A stretch of DNA of 64,000 nt from Opitutaceae bacterium (GTDB lineage: Bacteria; Verrucomicrobiota; Verrucomicrobiia; Opitutales; Opitutaceae). The position numbers were made by a program, and so were the translations under genes. This document shows positions 46,279 to 54,226 of the stretch, one piece after another; position 1 is the first letter of the stretch; each line of letters begins with the position of its first letter. The notes under the pieces are model-generated. The model did not search any database, had not been told where the DNA came from, and saw only the letters and a list, made by a program, of their open reading frames with translations. The stretch is from assembly GCA_027482185.1 (NCBI GenBank), contig JAIXWF010000011.1:434001-498000 (forward strand), given 5' to 3'.

Positions 46279-47262
46279 TTACAGCAGCCCCCGGATTTCC
46301 TCCAGCGCCTGCTTCGTGCGCTTCACGCCGTCGAGTTCGCCGTGCTTCGCGCCCTCGTATTCGATTCCCACATACCCGGAATAGCCGGCGCCGGTCACGA
46401 TCCGCAGCAGGCGCTCGTAATCCAGCGTCATCTCCGTCTTCTCCCGGCGGTCCTCGGTGTAGAAACGGCCCGCGCCCGTGTCCCAATCCCACGACTTCGC
46501 GCTCACCGCCTCCTTCACCCAGGGCATGAACTCGCGCAGGCCCTGGTACGGGTTGTACATCTCGCCCGTCGCCCGGTTCGTGTAGAAATTGCCGAAGTCG
46601 GGCAGAATCCCGACGCGCTTGTGGTCCGCCAGCTTCATCACCTGCGTCAGCCACTTGCCGTTCGAGGACAGCCCGCCGTGGTTCTCCACCACGACCCACA
46701 GGCCCCGCTTGTCGCCCTCGACGCACAGCCGGTGCAGGCCGTCCGCCGCCAGTTTCGCCTGCTCGTCCGCGGACAATTTCGCGTCGCTCGCCGCATTCAC
46801 GCGGATGCTGTGGCAACCGAGAAACGCCGCCGCCTCCAGCCACTTCACGTGGTTCTCGATCGTCTTCGCCCGCGCGGCTTCCTGCGGCGCCCCGAGCGAA
46901 CCTTCGCCGTCGATCATGATCAGCAGGCTCTTCACGCCTTCGCCCGCCGCGCGCTTTTTCATTTCCCCGAGGTAGGCCTCGTCCTTCGCCTTGTCCTTGA
47001 ACATCTGGTTCACGTACTCGAGACCGTCGATCCCCACGGACCGCGCGATCTTCGCGAACTCGAGATTGTCCAGCGGCTCCGCGCCCGGCCGCTTCAGGAA
47101 ACGCTTGTTCAGCGACCACTGCGCCAGGCTGATCTTGAACTTTTCCTTCTTCTCGGATGCCGCCGCGCGCCCCGCCGGGGCGACGGCCACCGCCGCCCCG
47201 AGCACGGCCGCGGATTGGAGAAACGAACGACGGGAAACAACGGGTGACGGATTATGGTTCAT
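46279..47262 (-). CDS. Sugar phosphate isomerase/epimerase (TIM-barrel, hydroxypyruvate isomerase-like), Tat-exported
   Basis: 327 aa from ATG 47262 (MNHNPSPVVSRRSFLQSAAV), with a twin-arginine signal (RRSFLQ). The AP-endonuclease-2 type TIM barrel is seen in LAQWSLNKRFLKRPGAEPLD, IARSVGIDGLEYVNQMF, VVENHGGLSSN and GYVGIEYEGAKHG, the Glu and His residues acting as metal ligands. Relatives isomerise or epimerise sugars and keto-sugars. It lies on the minus strand downstream of the Gfo/Idh/MocA gene (330 bp away, with a terminator hairpin between), so each may have its own transcript, but they suit a common periplasmic sugar-modifying route. Substrate unknown. Confidence 0.85.
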   Translation of the reverse strand: MNHNPSPVVSRRSFLQSAAVLGAAVAVAPAGRAAASEKKEKFKISLAQWSLNKRFLKRPGAEPLDNLEFAKIARSVGIDGLEYVNQMFKDKAKDEAYLGEMKKRAAGEGVKSLLIMIDGEGSLGAPQEAARAKTIENHVKWLEAAAFLGCHSIRVNAASDAKLSADEQAKLAADGLHRLCVEGDKRGLWVVVENHGGLSSNGKWLTQVMKLADHKRVGILPDFGNFYTNRATGEMYNPYQGLREFMPWVKEAVSAKSWDWDTGAGRFYTEDRREKTEMTLDYERLLRIVTGAGYSGYVGIEYEGAKHGELDGVKRTKQALEEIRGLL

Positions 47263-47592
47263 AAAAGAAAATGCGTTGGAACACGGAAACCACGGGGGCA
47301 AACCGGCGGAGCACAGAGCGTCGGTGGGTATCCGGGATCCTTTCCTTTGCCTTCCGGCGCCCGCCGCAACCCCAATCTCCGCTCCGGCCATTCGTCCTCC
47401 GTGAACTCCGTTTGGTCCTCGGTGGTCTCCGTGACCCAAATCGACTGCGGAATCCAAGTTCATCGGAAAAACCATCGGCCCTTCGGCGCCTACGCCGGAT
47501 CGGACCCGGACAAAACCGCGGCGGCGGAAACCGTTTCCGCCGCCGCCCTTCTTTCAACTTTTAGCTTTCAACTTTCAACTCGCCGCCGGCGT
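47263..47592. other. Intergenic region between two Tat-exported sugar genes
   Basis: 330 bp. It contains a heptad array CTTTCAA/CTTTTAG (about 47549-47581), a strong hairpin (47518-47546) and, at about 47395-47433, a CCTCCGTGAACTCCGTTTGG-like repeat resembling the TCTGTGAACTCTGTGG phrases common in environmental genomes. The TIM-barrel promoter should be within about 200 bp of 47262, but no box is convincing. Confidence 0.5.
47518..47546 (-). terminator. Intrinsic terminator of the Gfo/Idh/MocA gene
   Basis: On the minus strand, GCGGCGGCGGAAAC pairs perfectly (14 bp) with GTTTCCGCCGCCGC across a one-base centre. It is followed by GGTTTTGTC, a short T-run, 47 bp after the stop codon at 47593. 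Confidence 0.65.
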
Positions 47593-49023
47593 TTACGCCA
47601 CGATCGCGTTCGGATCCCAGCCGCGACGGTACGTCGGATACAGCAATTTGTCCGCTTCCGGATTGCTGGTCTTCATCGCCACCGGATCCCACGTGAACTT
47701 GCCGCCGACGAGGATCGCCATCGTGCCGAGGCACACCATCTCGGTGAACGGCACCGAGTATTCGAAGTTCGAACCCGCCGCGAGCGGGTTGTTCGCGCGG
47801 ATCGCCTTGATCCATTCGATGTGCGGATTGCCCACCGGATCCGGCCGCGGCACCGTCTTCGGCGGCATCTTGCCGCCGTCGACGAGTTCCTTGTGGAAGG
47901 ACTCCGGGATGAAGCGCGGGCTGTTGCAGTAGTCGTTGCCGTCGTAAACCGTGCCCTTGCTGCCGATGAGCAGCTGGCCGCCGTGCGCGAGCTGGCGCGT
48001 TTCCTCCATCTGCTTCGGCTTCGCCGGCTTCTCGCCGCCCTCGGACCACGTCACCTTCACCGGCGGCAATTTCTTGCCGTTCACGGTGCGCTCCGGGAAC
48101 TGGTACTCGACGATCGCCGACTTCGGGAACGCGATCTTGCTCGGCTGCACGATCTTCTTGAGCTCGACGCTCGTCGGCGCCCCCAGCTCCAGATTCCAAT
48201 ACGCCGCGTCCATCAGATGGCAGGCCATGTCGCCCAACGCGCCGCAGCCATAGTCGATGTAGCCGCGCCACTTGAACGGGTGGATGTCCGGACTGTAGGG
48301 CCGCTCCGGCGCGCGGCCGAGGAACAGGTCCTGCGAAAAGCCTTCCGGCGGCGTGCCGCCCTTCGGCCACTCCGTCATGCCCTGCGGCCACACCACGCGC
48401 TCGCGGCCGTCCGGCCCCTTGGCCGCGGAACGGTTCGTCCAGATCTGCGCCTCGCGGACGTCGCCGAGCAAACCGGCCTGGAACCACTCGCGCACCAGAC
48501 GGATGCCCTCCATCGAATGGCCCTGGTTGCCCATCTGCGTGCACACGCCGTTGAGCCGCGCCAGGCGCAGCAACTCGCGCGCCTCGCCCACCGTCTGCGT
48601 CAGCGGCTTCTGGATGTAGACGTGCTTGCCCAGCATGATCGCCATGTAGGCCGGCAGGAAGTGCATGTGGTCCGGCGTCGCCACGCCGACCGCGTCGATC
48701 TCATTGTCCATCTCGACGAGCATCTTCCGGAAATCGGTATAGCGCTTCGCCTTCGGGAAGGTCTCGAAGAGCTTCTTCACGTTCGGGCGCGTCCAATCGA
48801 CGTCGCACAACGCCACGACCTCTTCGTCCTTCAGCGCCATGATGTCGCTGAAGCCCTTGCCGCCGCAGCCGATCTGCGCGACGCGGATCTTGGCCCCCGG
48901 CGCGATCGGCCGGGGCTTGCGGGGTTGCTTGGCCAGCGAGGCGCAGGCGGAGAATCCCAGCATGGCTGCGGCCATGGCCGAGAACGTGATGAAATCGCGA
49001 CGGGTCAGGTTGGTTTGTGACAT
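47593..49023 (-). CDS. Gfo/Idh/MocA family oxidoreductase, Tat-exported
   Basis: 476 aa from ATG 49023 (MSQTNLTRRDFITFSAMAAA), with a twin-arginine signal; an upstream ATG in the same frame gives a 29-aa extension without sense. The NAD(P)-binding region is RVAQIGCGGKGFSDI and the family motif is GKHVYIQKPLTQTVGEAREL (EKP reads QKP). The C-terminal domain contains YIDYGCGALGDMACHLMDA with the usual His. Exported Gfo/Idh/MocA enzymes use tightly bound NAD(H) to oxidise or dehydrate glycosidic sugars. It is next to the TIM-barrel protein, and both are Tat substrates, fitting a keto-sugar pathway in the periplasm. Substrate unknown. Confidence 0.9.
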   Translation of the reverse strand: MSQTNLTRRDFITFSAMAAAMLGFSACASLAKQPRKPRPIAPGAKIRVAQIGCGGKGFSDIMALKDEEVVALCDVDWTRPNVKKLFETFPKAKRYTDFRKMLVEMDNEIDAVGVATPDHMHFLPAYMAIMLGKHVYIQKPLTQTVGEARELLRLARLNGVCTQMGNQGHSMEGIRLVREWFQAGLLGDVREAQIWTNRSAAKGPDGRERVVWPQGMTEWPKGGTPPEGFSQDLFLGRAPERPYSPDIHPFKWRGYIDYGCGALGDMACHLMDAAYWNLELGAPTSVELKKIVQPSKIAFPKSAIVEYQFPERTVNGKKLPPVKVTWSEGGEKPAKPKQMEETRQLAHGGQLLIGSKGTVYDGNDYCNSPRFIPESFHKELVDGGKMPPKTVPRPDPVGNPHIEWIKAIRANNPLAAGSNFEYSVPFTEMVCLGTMAILVGGKFTWDPVAMKTSNPEADKLLYPTYRRGWDPNAIVA

Positions 49024-49375
49024 GAGGTAAGAGGTCGAGGGGTTGCTGCGCGGGGCCGGACGCAACGGACGCCCCGAGGATGCGCAGTGTTTTCGAACGG
49101 AAGCGCGCAAGTCAACGCCCGGCCCTGCGCGAATCTTGCCCGAGGCAATGTTTCCCTTGTCGGACGCTCCGCCCCGCCGGTCTTTCCGCTCTCAACTCTC
49201 AGCCGGAATCATGCAGTTGAGAGATGAAAGTTGAGGGTTGAGAGATCGATCCGTCGAGCCACGGAAAAGGTCGCCGCACCCGGCAGCCTGACGAACCGAA
49301 CGGCTTGGCTCTCAACTCTCAACCAAGCTCTCTCAACGGCATGAGTTCGGCTCAGCCCTCAACTCTCAACTCCCC
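49024..49375. repeat. Heptad arrays (CTCTCAA and AGTTGAG) in 352-bp gap
   Basis: CTCTCAA CTCTCAG at about 49190-49203 faces AGTTGAG AGATGAA AGTTGAG GGTTGAG at 49214-49242, an inverted pair with short spacer that can fold back. A further array (CTCTCAA, CCCTCAA words) spans about 49311-49372 up to the glucoamylase-family stop codon. The rest of the gap shows no ORF. The Gfo/Idh/MocA promoter must be in the 49024-49150 part. Confidence 0.75.
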
Positions 49376-50773
49376 TCAGCGCGCCCCCACCGTCGCCAGC
49401 ACCGGCGTCGTTTCGCCGAGTCCCGTGCGCACGAATCCCGCCAGCCGCATCCCGCGCTGCACCTCCGGCGCCCGCATGAAGGTCCGCCACACGAGGCCGC
49501 TGCGCAGGTTTTCCGCCATCACGAACGTGATCCCGACGTTGATCGCGATCACGTCCGTCGCCACCCAGCCCGTCTCCGGGTTGAACGCGTCCGCGAATCC
49601 GTACCGCCCCCAGAGCGCCGGCCCCCCGACTTCGCGCATGCGCCGCAACGCCGCCAGACATTCCCGCGGCGCAAACGGCAGCGACCCGCCCGGCGCGCAC
49701 GGCACCAGCGTGCCGTCGCTCAGATCTTCGTCCGGCCCCGGCGTGCCCCACGCCACATAGCCGCGCGCGCTGTCCGACGCCGTCAGCCCCCACAGATCCT
49801 GCGACCAATGCGGGAAACGCGCGCTCTGCGCCGCCGACCAATCCCGTTGCGCCAACGTCGCCGCCACGGAGTTCTGCCAATAGTCGAACTTCCCGTCGCG
49901 CCGCCCGCGGAAATCGAACCACGCGTGCGAATATTGATGGGTGAACAGCGGCCCGCACTGGATGAAGGTCCGTCCGCCCGTCGTCACGCGCGGCTCCCGC
50001 CGCCACGCCTGCCACGCCTCCGGCGCCAACGGTGCGCGCTCCGCGCCCATCCCCAGCAGGTAGAGTCCCATCAGTTCAGAATAGTTGTCCCAGCGGCTCG
50101 CGATGAAGCCCGTCTCCGGCCGCCAGCCGTGCGTCAGCGTGCTCCCGCCGTTGCGCGCCCACTCCCAGTCGATCCGCCCGTAGATCCGCTCCGTCAGCGC
50201 CCGCGTCTCCGCGTCCCGCAGATACTCGCGCGCGAACACCGCCCCCTGCAGCAGCAGCGCCGTGTCGATCGTCGACGCCTCGCTCCGCCACACGCGCCGG
50301 CCGTCCCGCACGTCCGCGAAATGGTACAGCCACCCGCGCTCGTGCGGAAAACGTTCCGCCACGAACCGCAGCGTCCGGTGCACGCGCCGCATCGCTTCCC
50401 CCGGCGGCAACCAGCCGCGCGCATCCGCGACGCACCACGCCGTCAGCGCAAATCCCGCCGCCGCGATGCTCGCCGGCGCCTGCGCGGTCGAACCGTCGGC
50501 CGGCGCGCGGTCGCGCGTCAGGCCCGACTCGGAATCCGTGTGCTCGACGAAAAACCGCAGCCCGCGCTGCTGCAGGTCGTCGAGCCAGATGCTCTCCGCC
50601 GCCGTCGGCACGTACGGCCGTTCCATGGCGGCAACCGCCGGACGGAGCGTCGCCCCGCCGAGGAAAATCCCGAGCAGCACCGCCGCCCGCCAGGGACGCA
50701 AAAGCCCCCGTGGCCGCGACCGGCCCGCGTTAGGCAAACCCTGGGGTATTGGGTTGTGAAGTGTTCGCCGCAT
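49376..50773 (-). CDS. Glucoamylase-family protein (PF10091 type)
   Basis: 465 aa from ATG 50773 (MRRTLHNPIPQGLPNAGRSR), with an internal hydrophobic leader (AAVLLGIFLGGATLRPAVAA); AGGTGG lies 4 bp before the start. The alpha/alpha-toroid family marks are LQQRGLRFFVEHTDSESGLT, SEASTIDTALLLQGAVFA, WDNYSELMGLYLLGMG, QYSHAWFDFRGRRD and the C-terminal YGFADAFNPETGWVATDVIA then NLRSGLVW. Members act on beta-glucans or related glycans and are related to the cyclic-glucan synthase C-terminal domain. It is encoded downstream of the GH10 gene on the same strand (147 bp gap), so both suit plant-polysaccharide use. Confidence 0.88.
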   Translation of the reverse strand: MRRTLHNPIPQGLPNAGRSRPRGLLRPWRAAVLLGIFLGGATLRPAVAAMERPYVPTAAESIWLDDLQQRGLRFFVEHTDSESGLTRDRAPADGSTAQAPASIAAAGFALTAWCVADARGWLPPGEAMRRVHRTLRFVAERFPHERGWLYHFADVRDGRRVWRSEASTIDTALLLQGAVFAREYLRDAETRALTERIYGRIDWEWARNGGSTLTHGWRPETGFIASRWDNYSELMGLYLLGMGAERAPLAPEAWQAWRREPRVTTGGRTFIQCGPLFTHQYSHAWFDFRGRRDGKFDYWQNSVAATLAQRDWSAAQSARFPHWSQDLWGLTASDSARGYVAWGTPGPDEDLSDGTLVPCAPGGSLPFAPRECLAALRRMREVGGPALWGRYGFADAFNPETGWVATDVIAINVGITFVMAENLRSGLVWRTFMRAPEVQRGMRLAGFVRTGLGETTPVLATVGAR

Positions 50774-50920
50774 GCGACCCACCTGTCTCCGGATTATCGT
50801 CACGCGCGGCGCGCGCGAGAACGTTTTCCGTTTTCCCGAAAAAAGTTTTCCGCCGCCCGCGCCCCTGCCGGCCGGCCGGCTTTCGCCTTTCAAACTTCAA
50901 CTTTCGACTGCCTCGGCCGC

Positions 50921-53545
50921 TCAGCCGTTGACGTCGTACACTTCGATCAGGACGACGCCGCTGCCGCCGTCCGCGCCGCTCACCTGGATCGTCCACGCCC
51001 CCGGCGGAATCGTCGCCAGCAACGCGGCATCCGCCCGTCCTTCCCGCAACGCAAACGCCCCGACCTGCGCGGCCGCCGCCGTCAGCGCCCCGGGCGCCGC
51101 CGCCGTTTCCCAGCCGGTGTTCGCCGCAAACGGCACCGTGCCCGCCAGCAACACGAGCGCCGGCCGGGCCAACGTGCCGCCGACGCCGAACTCCGCCAGC
51201 CCCGGCCCCACCGCCCGCACCAGCACCGTGCGCGCATTGTCGCCGCCGATCACCAGTCCGGGAATCGCCAACCCGGCGCCCGGCGCCACGCGCGCGCGCG
51301 TCGACAAATTCTTCAGGCGCGCACCGCCGCTCTCCAATTCGTACGCCTCCACCAGCGCCGTGCCGGTGCCGCCGTCCGCCGATGTCACCGGCGCCGTGTA
51401 CGCTCCCGGCGCCAGCGTCGCGACCAACGCGCAGTCCCCGCCGCCGCGCGGCAGGGGAAACGCTCCCGCGCCGGACATCGTCGCCGCCAACTCCGCCGCC
51501 TCGGCCGCCGTGCCGGCATCCCAGCCGCGATTCGTCGCCACGATGCTGCCGTCGGCCCGCCGCAGGGTCAGCTCCGGCCGCGCCAGCGCGCCGGTCACAC
51601 CGAAGCCCGCCAGCGCCGGTCCCACCGCGCGCACCAGCACGCGTTTCGGCTGCGTGCCGGCGACAAAGAACCCGGGGATCAACGTCGCGTCGCCCGCGCC
51701 CGCATTCGCCCGCGTCGAGAGATTCACCAGCCGCGAAGCGGCCGTCGTCACGCGCACCGTCGGCGCCGGCGCGCCCGCGCGCAGGGAAAAGCGCTGCTCG
51801 AATTTCTGGCCGCCGTGCTCGACGGTCACGACGTAGTCGCCGTGAAATCCGCGGCCTTTCCACGCGCCCTGCGCGTCGGCCGTGCCGCCGGTCCGCGTGC
51901 GCCACTGCCCGAGCACCAGATCCTTGTACGCGCGCGCCGCCGGTTTCTCCGACCAATCCGCCCGGTACATCGCCGCTCGCGGGATCCAATGCGCGCGCTC
52001 CCAGAAACCCCAGAGCTGCACGCCCACGACGCTGCGGTGGCTGTACATCGCGATCAGAAAATCGCGCGTGTAGTCGGCCTGCAGTTCCTCGTCGTCCGTG
52101 TTCACGTCGAACTCCGTGATCCGGATCGGCAACCCCAGCGCCGCATAGCGATCCAGCACCGCCAACACGTTCACCGGCGGATTGGGATTCGCACTTATGT
52201 GGCCTTGCAGGCCGAGGCCGCCGAGCGGCGCGCCTTGGTCGCGGAGATACCGCGCCGTCGTCTCGAAATGCGCCACGTGGCCCGCGTCGGTCGACGCGTC
52301 GTGGTTGCCGTAATCGTTGAGAAACAGCGGTGCCGTCGGATGCGCCGCCCGCGCCGCCTTGAACCAATCGGCCTGGATCGCCGGTCCGAAGAGGTCCATC
52401 AGGTCTTTGTTCACGTAGGGCTCGTTCAGCACGTCCCATTCGTCGAGCAACGACCGCGTCGCCCCGCCGATGTCGGCGATGTGCGCCAACGCCAGCGCCG
52501 GAATCTCCCCCTGCCGCGCCGTGCCGCGCAGGTTGCGGATCGACGCCGGCAAATTGTTCCAGCCCGGCCAGACCATCACGTGCCCGCGCAGGTGCAGGCC
52601 GTGCTGCTTCAGCCACGTCAGCCCCGCCAAGGTCTGCGCCTGCGTGTAGCCTGAACCCCATTCGCCCGCCCACGCACCCCACTTCAGATCGTTCTCCGTG
52701 CTCGCGGCGTTGAACAGCTCCAGGACTTTCTGCCGGTAGATCCGGTTGTCGGCGCTGTCCGTCGCGATCCGCGCCATCTGCAACGCCGAGCCGAATTGAA
52801 ACGCCGACTGCTGCTGCTCCACGCGCACGCTCGCGCCCGGCACCGGCCGGCCCGCCGCATCCACGACCGCCACCGTGAAATCGCCTTTGCGCAACTGCTC
52901 GATCCGCGCCCACGCCGCCGCGCGCCACGCCGCATCCGCTTCGCGCCCCGCATAGGTGAAACGCGTCCGCGGCAAGGCAGCGAGCGGCACGCTCTTCCCG
53001 TAGTACACGAAGTCGAAGCCGCCCAACTCCACCGTCTGCCGCCGGAAACCGAAGCCGAACGCCACCTCCGCCGCGCCGGCCGCGTAGTCCGCGCCGAACG
53101 CGAACGGCACCAGGTACTCACGCCACTCGCGCGTCACGGTGTAGTTGCCCTCGTGGCTCTTGTCGTAGTCGGGCGATGCTTTCTGCACCACGAGCCGCGC
53201 GTACGCCGCGCCGGCCTCGTCCGACGTCGCCGTCGCCCGCGCGTAGAACCGCAGCAACGCCACGTCGCCCCGCGCCACCGCCCGCGCCACCGGCGTCTTG
53301 AACTCGATCGCCCAGGTCGGCGAGGAATCGACGCGCGTCTCGACCCGCCACGCCCGCGTGAAGCCGGGGCCGGCCGTGTCGACCGCGGTCGCCGCGCCGT
53401 TGGCACTCGTGATCCGCCACCCGCTCATCGGGTCGGCCGCGATCAGCCGCTCCCCCGGCGGATACGCCGTCTGCGCCCTTCCGGCCCACCCCGCGCAGAC
53501 CAACCCGAACGCCCAAACACGAACCGCGAAAAATATCACGCGCAT
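50921..53545 (-). CDS. GH10 endo-xylanase with N-terminal carbohydrate-binding region and C-terminal surface modules
   Basis: 874 aa from ATG 53545 (MRVIFFAVRVWAFGLVCAGW signal). Residues about 30-190 resemble a carbohydrate-binding beta-sandwich (SSPTWAIEFKTPVARAVARG). The GH10 barrel contains ENDLKWGAWAGEWGSGYTQA, the acid/base Glu in DEWDVLNEPYVNK (about 368) and the nucleophile in IRITEFDVNTDDEE (about 477). After about 603 follow two copies of the same surface module as in the DUF1800 protein (NLSTRANAGAGDATLIPGFF, VRAVGPALAGFGVTG; then KNLSTRARVAPGAGLAIPG). GH10 enzymes cleave the xylan backbone. The modules presumably hold the enzyme on the cell surface or bind glycan. Confidence 0.93.
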   Translation of the reverse strand: MRVIFFAVRVWAFGLVCAGWAGRAQTAYPPGERLIAADPMSGWRITSANGAATAVDTAGPGFTRAWRVETRVDSSPTWAIEFKTPVARAVARGDVALLRFYARATATSDEAGAAYARLVVQKASPDYDKSHEGNYTVTREWREYLVPFAFGADYAAGAAEVAFGFGFRRQTVELGGFDFVYYGKSVPLAALPRTRFTYAGREADAAWRAAAWARIEQLRKGDFTVAVVDAAGRPVPGASVRVEQQQSAFQFGSALQMARIATDSADNRIYRQKVLELFNAASTENDLKWGAWAGEWGSGYTQAQTLAGLTWLKQHGLHLRGHVMVWPGWNNLPASIRNLRGTARQGEIPALALAHIADIGGATRSLLDEWDVLNEPYVNKDLMDLFGPAIQADWFKAARAAHPTAPLFLNDYGNHDASTDAGHVAHFETTARYLRDQGAPLGGLGLQGHISANPNPPVNVLAVLDRYAALGLPIRITEFDVNTDDEELQADYTRDFLIAMYSHRSVVGVQLWGFWERAHWIPRAAMYRADWSEKPAARAYKDLVLGQWRTRTGGTADAQGAWKGRGFHGDYVVTVEHGGQKFEQRFSLRAGAPAPTVRVTTAASRLVNLSTRANAGAGDATLIPGFFVAGTQPKRVLVRAVGPALAGFGVTGALARPELTLRRADGSIVATNRGWDAGTAAEAAELAATMSGAGAFPLPRGGGDCALVATLAPGAYTAPVTSADGGTGTALVEAYELESGGARLKNLSTRARVAPGAGLAIPGLVIGGDNARTVLVRAVGPGLAEFGVGGTLARPALVLLAGTVPFAANTGWETAAAPGALTAAAAQVGAFALREGRADAALLATIPPGAWTIQVSGADGGSGVVLIEVYDVNG

Positions 53546-53656
53546 GCCGGAGACCTTGGTCGTTCGGACGCCCCCGGCAAGCACCGGCGCGCCGACTTTT
53601 CAAGTCCGGTGCCGATTCTCCGTAATCGCGCGCCCGATTTCCGTTTGTACCTGCGG

Positions 53657-54124
53657 ATGCGCCGTTCCCTCCGCCGTCCCGCCGCCGGGTTCTCCCTCGT
53701 GGAGATCATGATCGTCGTCGTGATCATCGGCTTGCTCGCCGCCATCGCCGTCCCCGCCCTGCAACGCGTGCGGCTTCGCGCCATCGGCAGCCGCTATCTC
53801 AACGATGTCCGCCAGATCCGCGACGGCGCCGAACGCTTCGCGATGGAAACCGGCCAATTCCCGCCGAACGGCATCGCCGGCCTGCACGCCGACCTGCGCG
53901 GCTACATCCCCGATTCCCTCTTCGCCAGCACCTCCACGCCGCTCGGCGGAGTCTGGGACTGGGACTACCAACAGAGCGGCATCACCGCCGCCATCTCCGT
54001 CTACCAACCGACGGCGTCCGACGAACTGCTGCTCCAAATCGACCGCACGATCGACGACGGCAACCTCGCCACCGGCAATTTCCTCCGCGCGAACAGCAAG
54101 GTCATCTACGTGATCCAGCCCTGA
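53657..54124 (+). CDS. Type II secretion-type pseudopilin (GspG/PilE-like)
   Basis: 155 aa. The prepilin-peptidase site and N-methylation helix are textbook: RRPAAGFSLVEIMIVVVIIG then LLAAIAVPALQRVR, with cleavage expected before FSLVE. ATG 53657 gives a short basic leader of about ten residues. The C-terminal domain (SRYLNDVRQIRDGAERFAME, TGQFPPNGIAGL) has the GspG-type alpha-beta outline but no calcium loop that I can identify. Encoded 102 bp before the second DUF1800 gene and divergent from the GH10 gene; probably co-expressed with the DUF1800/DUF1501 pair. Confidence 0.88.
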   Translation: MRRSLRRPAAGFSLVEIMIVVVIIGLLAAIAVPALQRVRLRAIGSRYLNDVRQIRDGAERFAMETGQFPPNGIAGLHADLRGYIPDSLFASTSTPLGGVWDWDYQQSGITAAISVYQPTASDELLLQIDRTIDDGNLATGNFLRANSKVIYVIQP

Positions 54125-54196
54125 GCATTCGCCGCCGCCCGTGTAATCGCGGCCGCCTTTTCCGTTTTCCCCGGGCGCCGTGCCTTCCGTCCGCCA

Positions 54197-54224
54197 CCTC
54201 CTTCCCTCCGTCCCTCCGTCCCTC
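54197..54224. repeat. 8-bp tandem array (CCGTCCCT) before DUF1800 gene
   Basis: CCTTCCCT, CCGTCCCT, CCGTCCCT, CGC: three units of 8 bp ending 2 bp before the ATG of the second DUF1800 gene; no ribosome-binding site is visible there. Confidence 0.6.
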
Positions 54225-54226
54225 GC

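Noticed and set aside
51382-52119. Plus-strand 245-codon frame within the GH10 gene
   Set aside because: Arg/Pro/Ser low-complexity shadow frame; the minus-strand GH10 with both catalytic Glu residues is unambiguous.
53546-53656. Riboswitch or sRNA in the divergent GH10/pseudopilin gap
   Set aside because: Only 111 bp, with no conserved aptamer core or strong hairpin visible.
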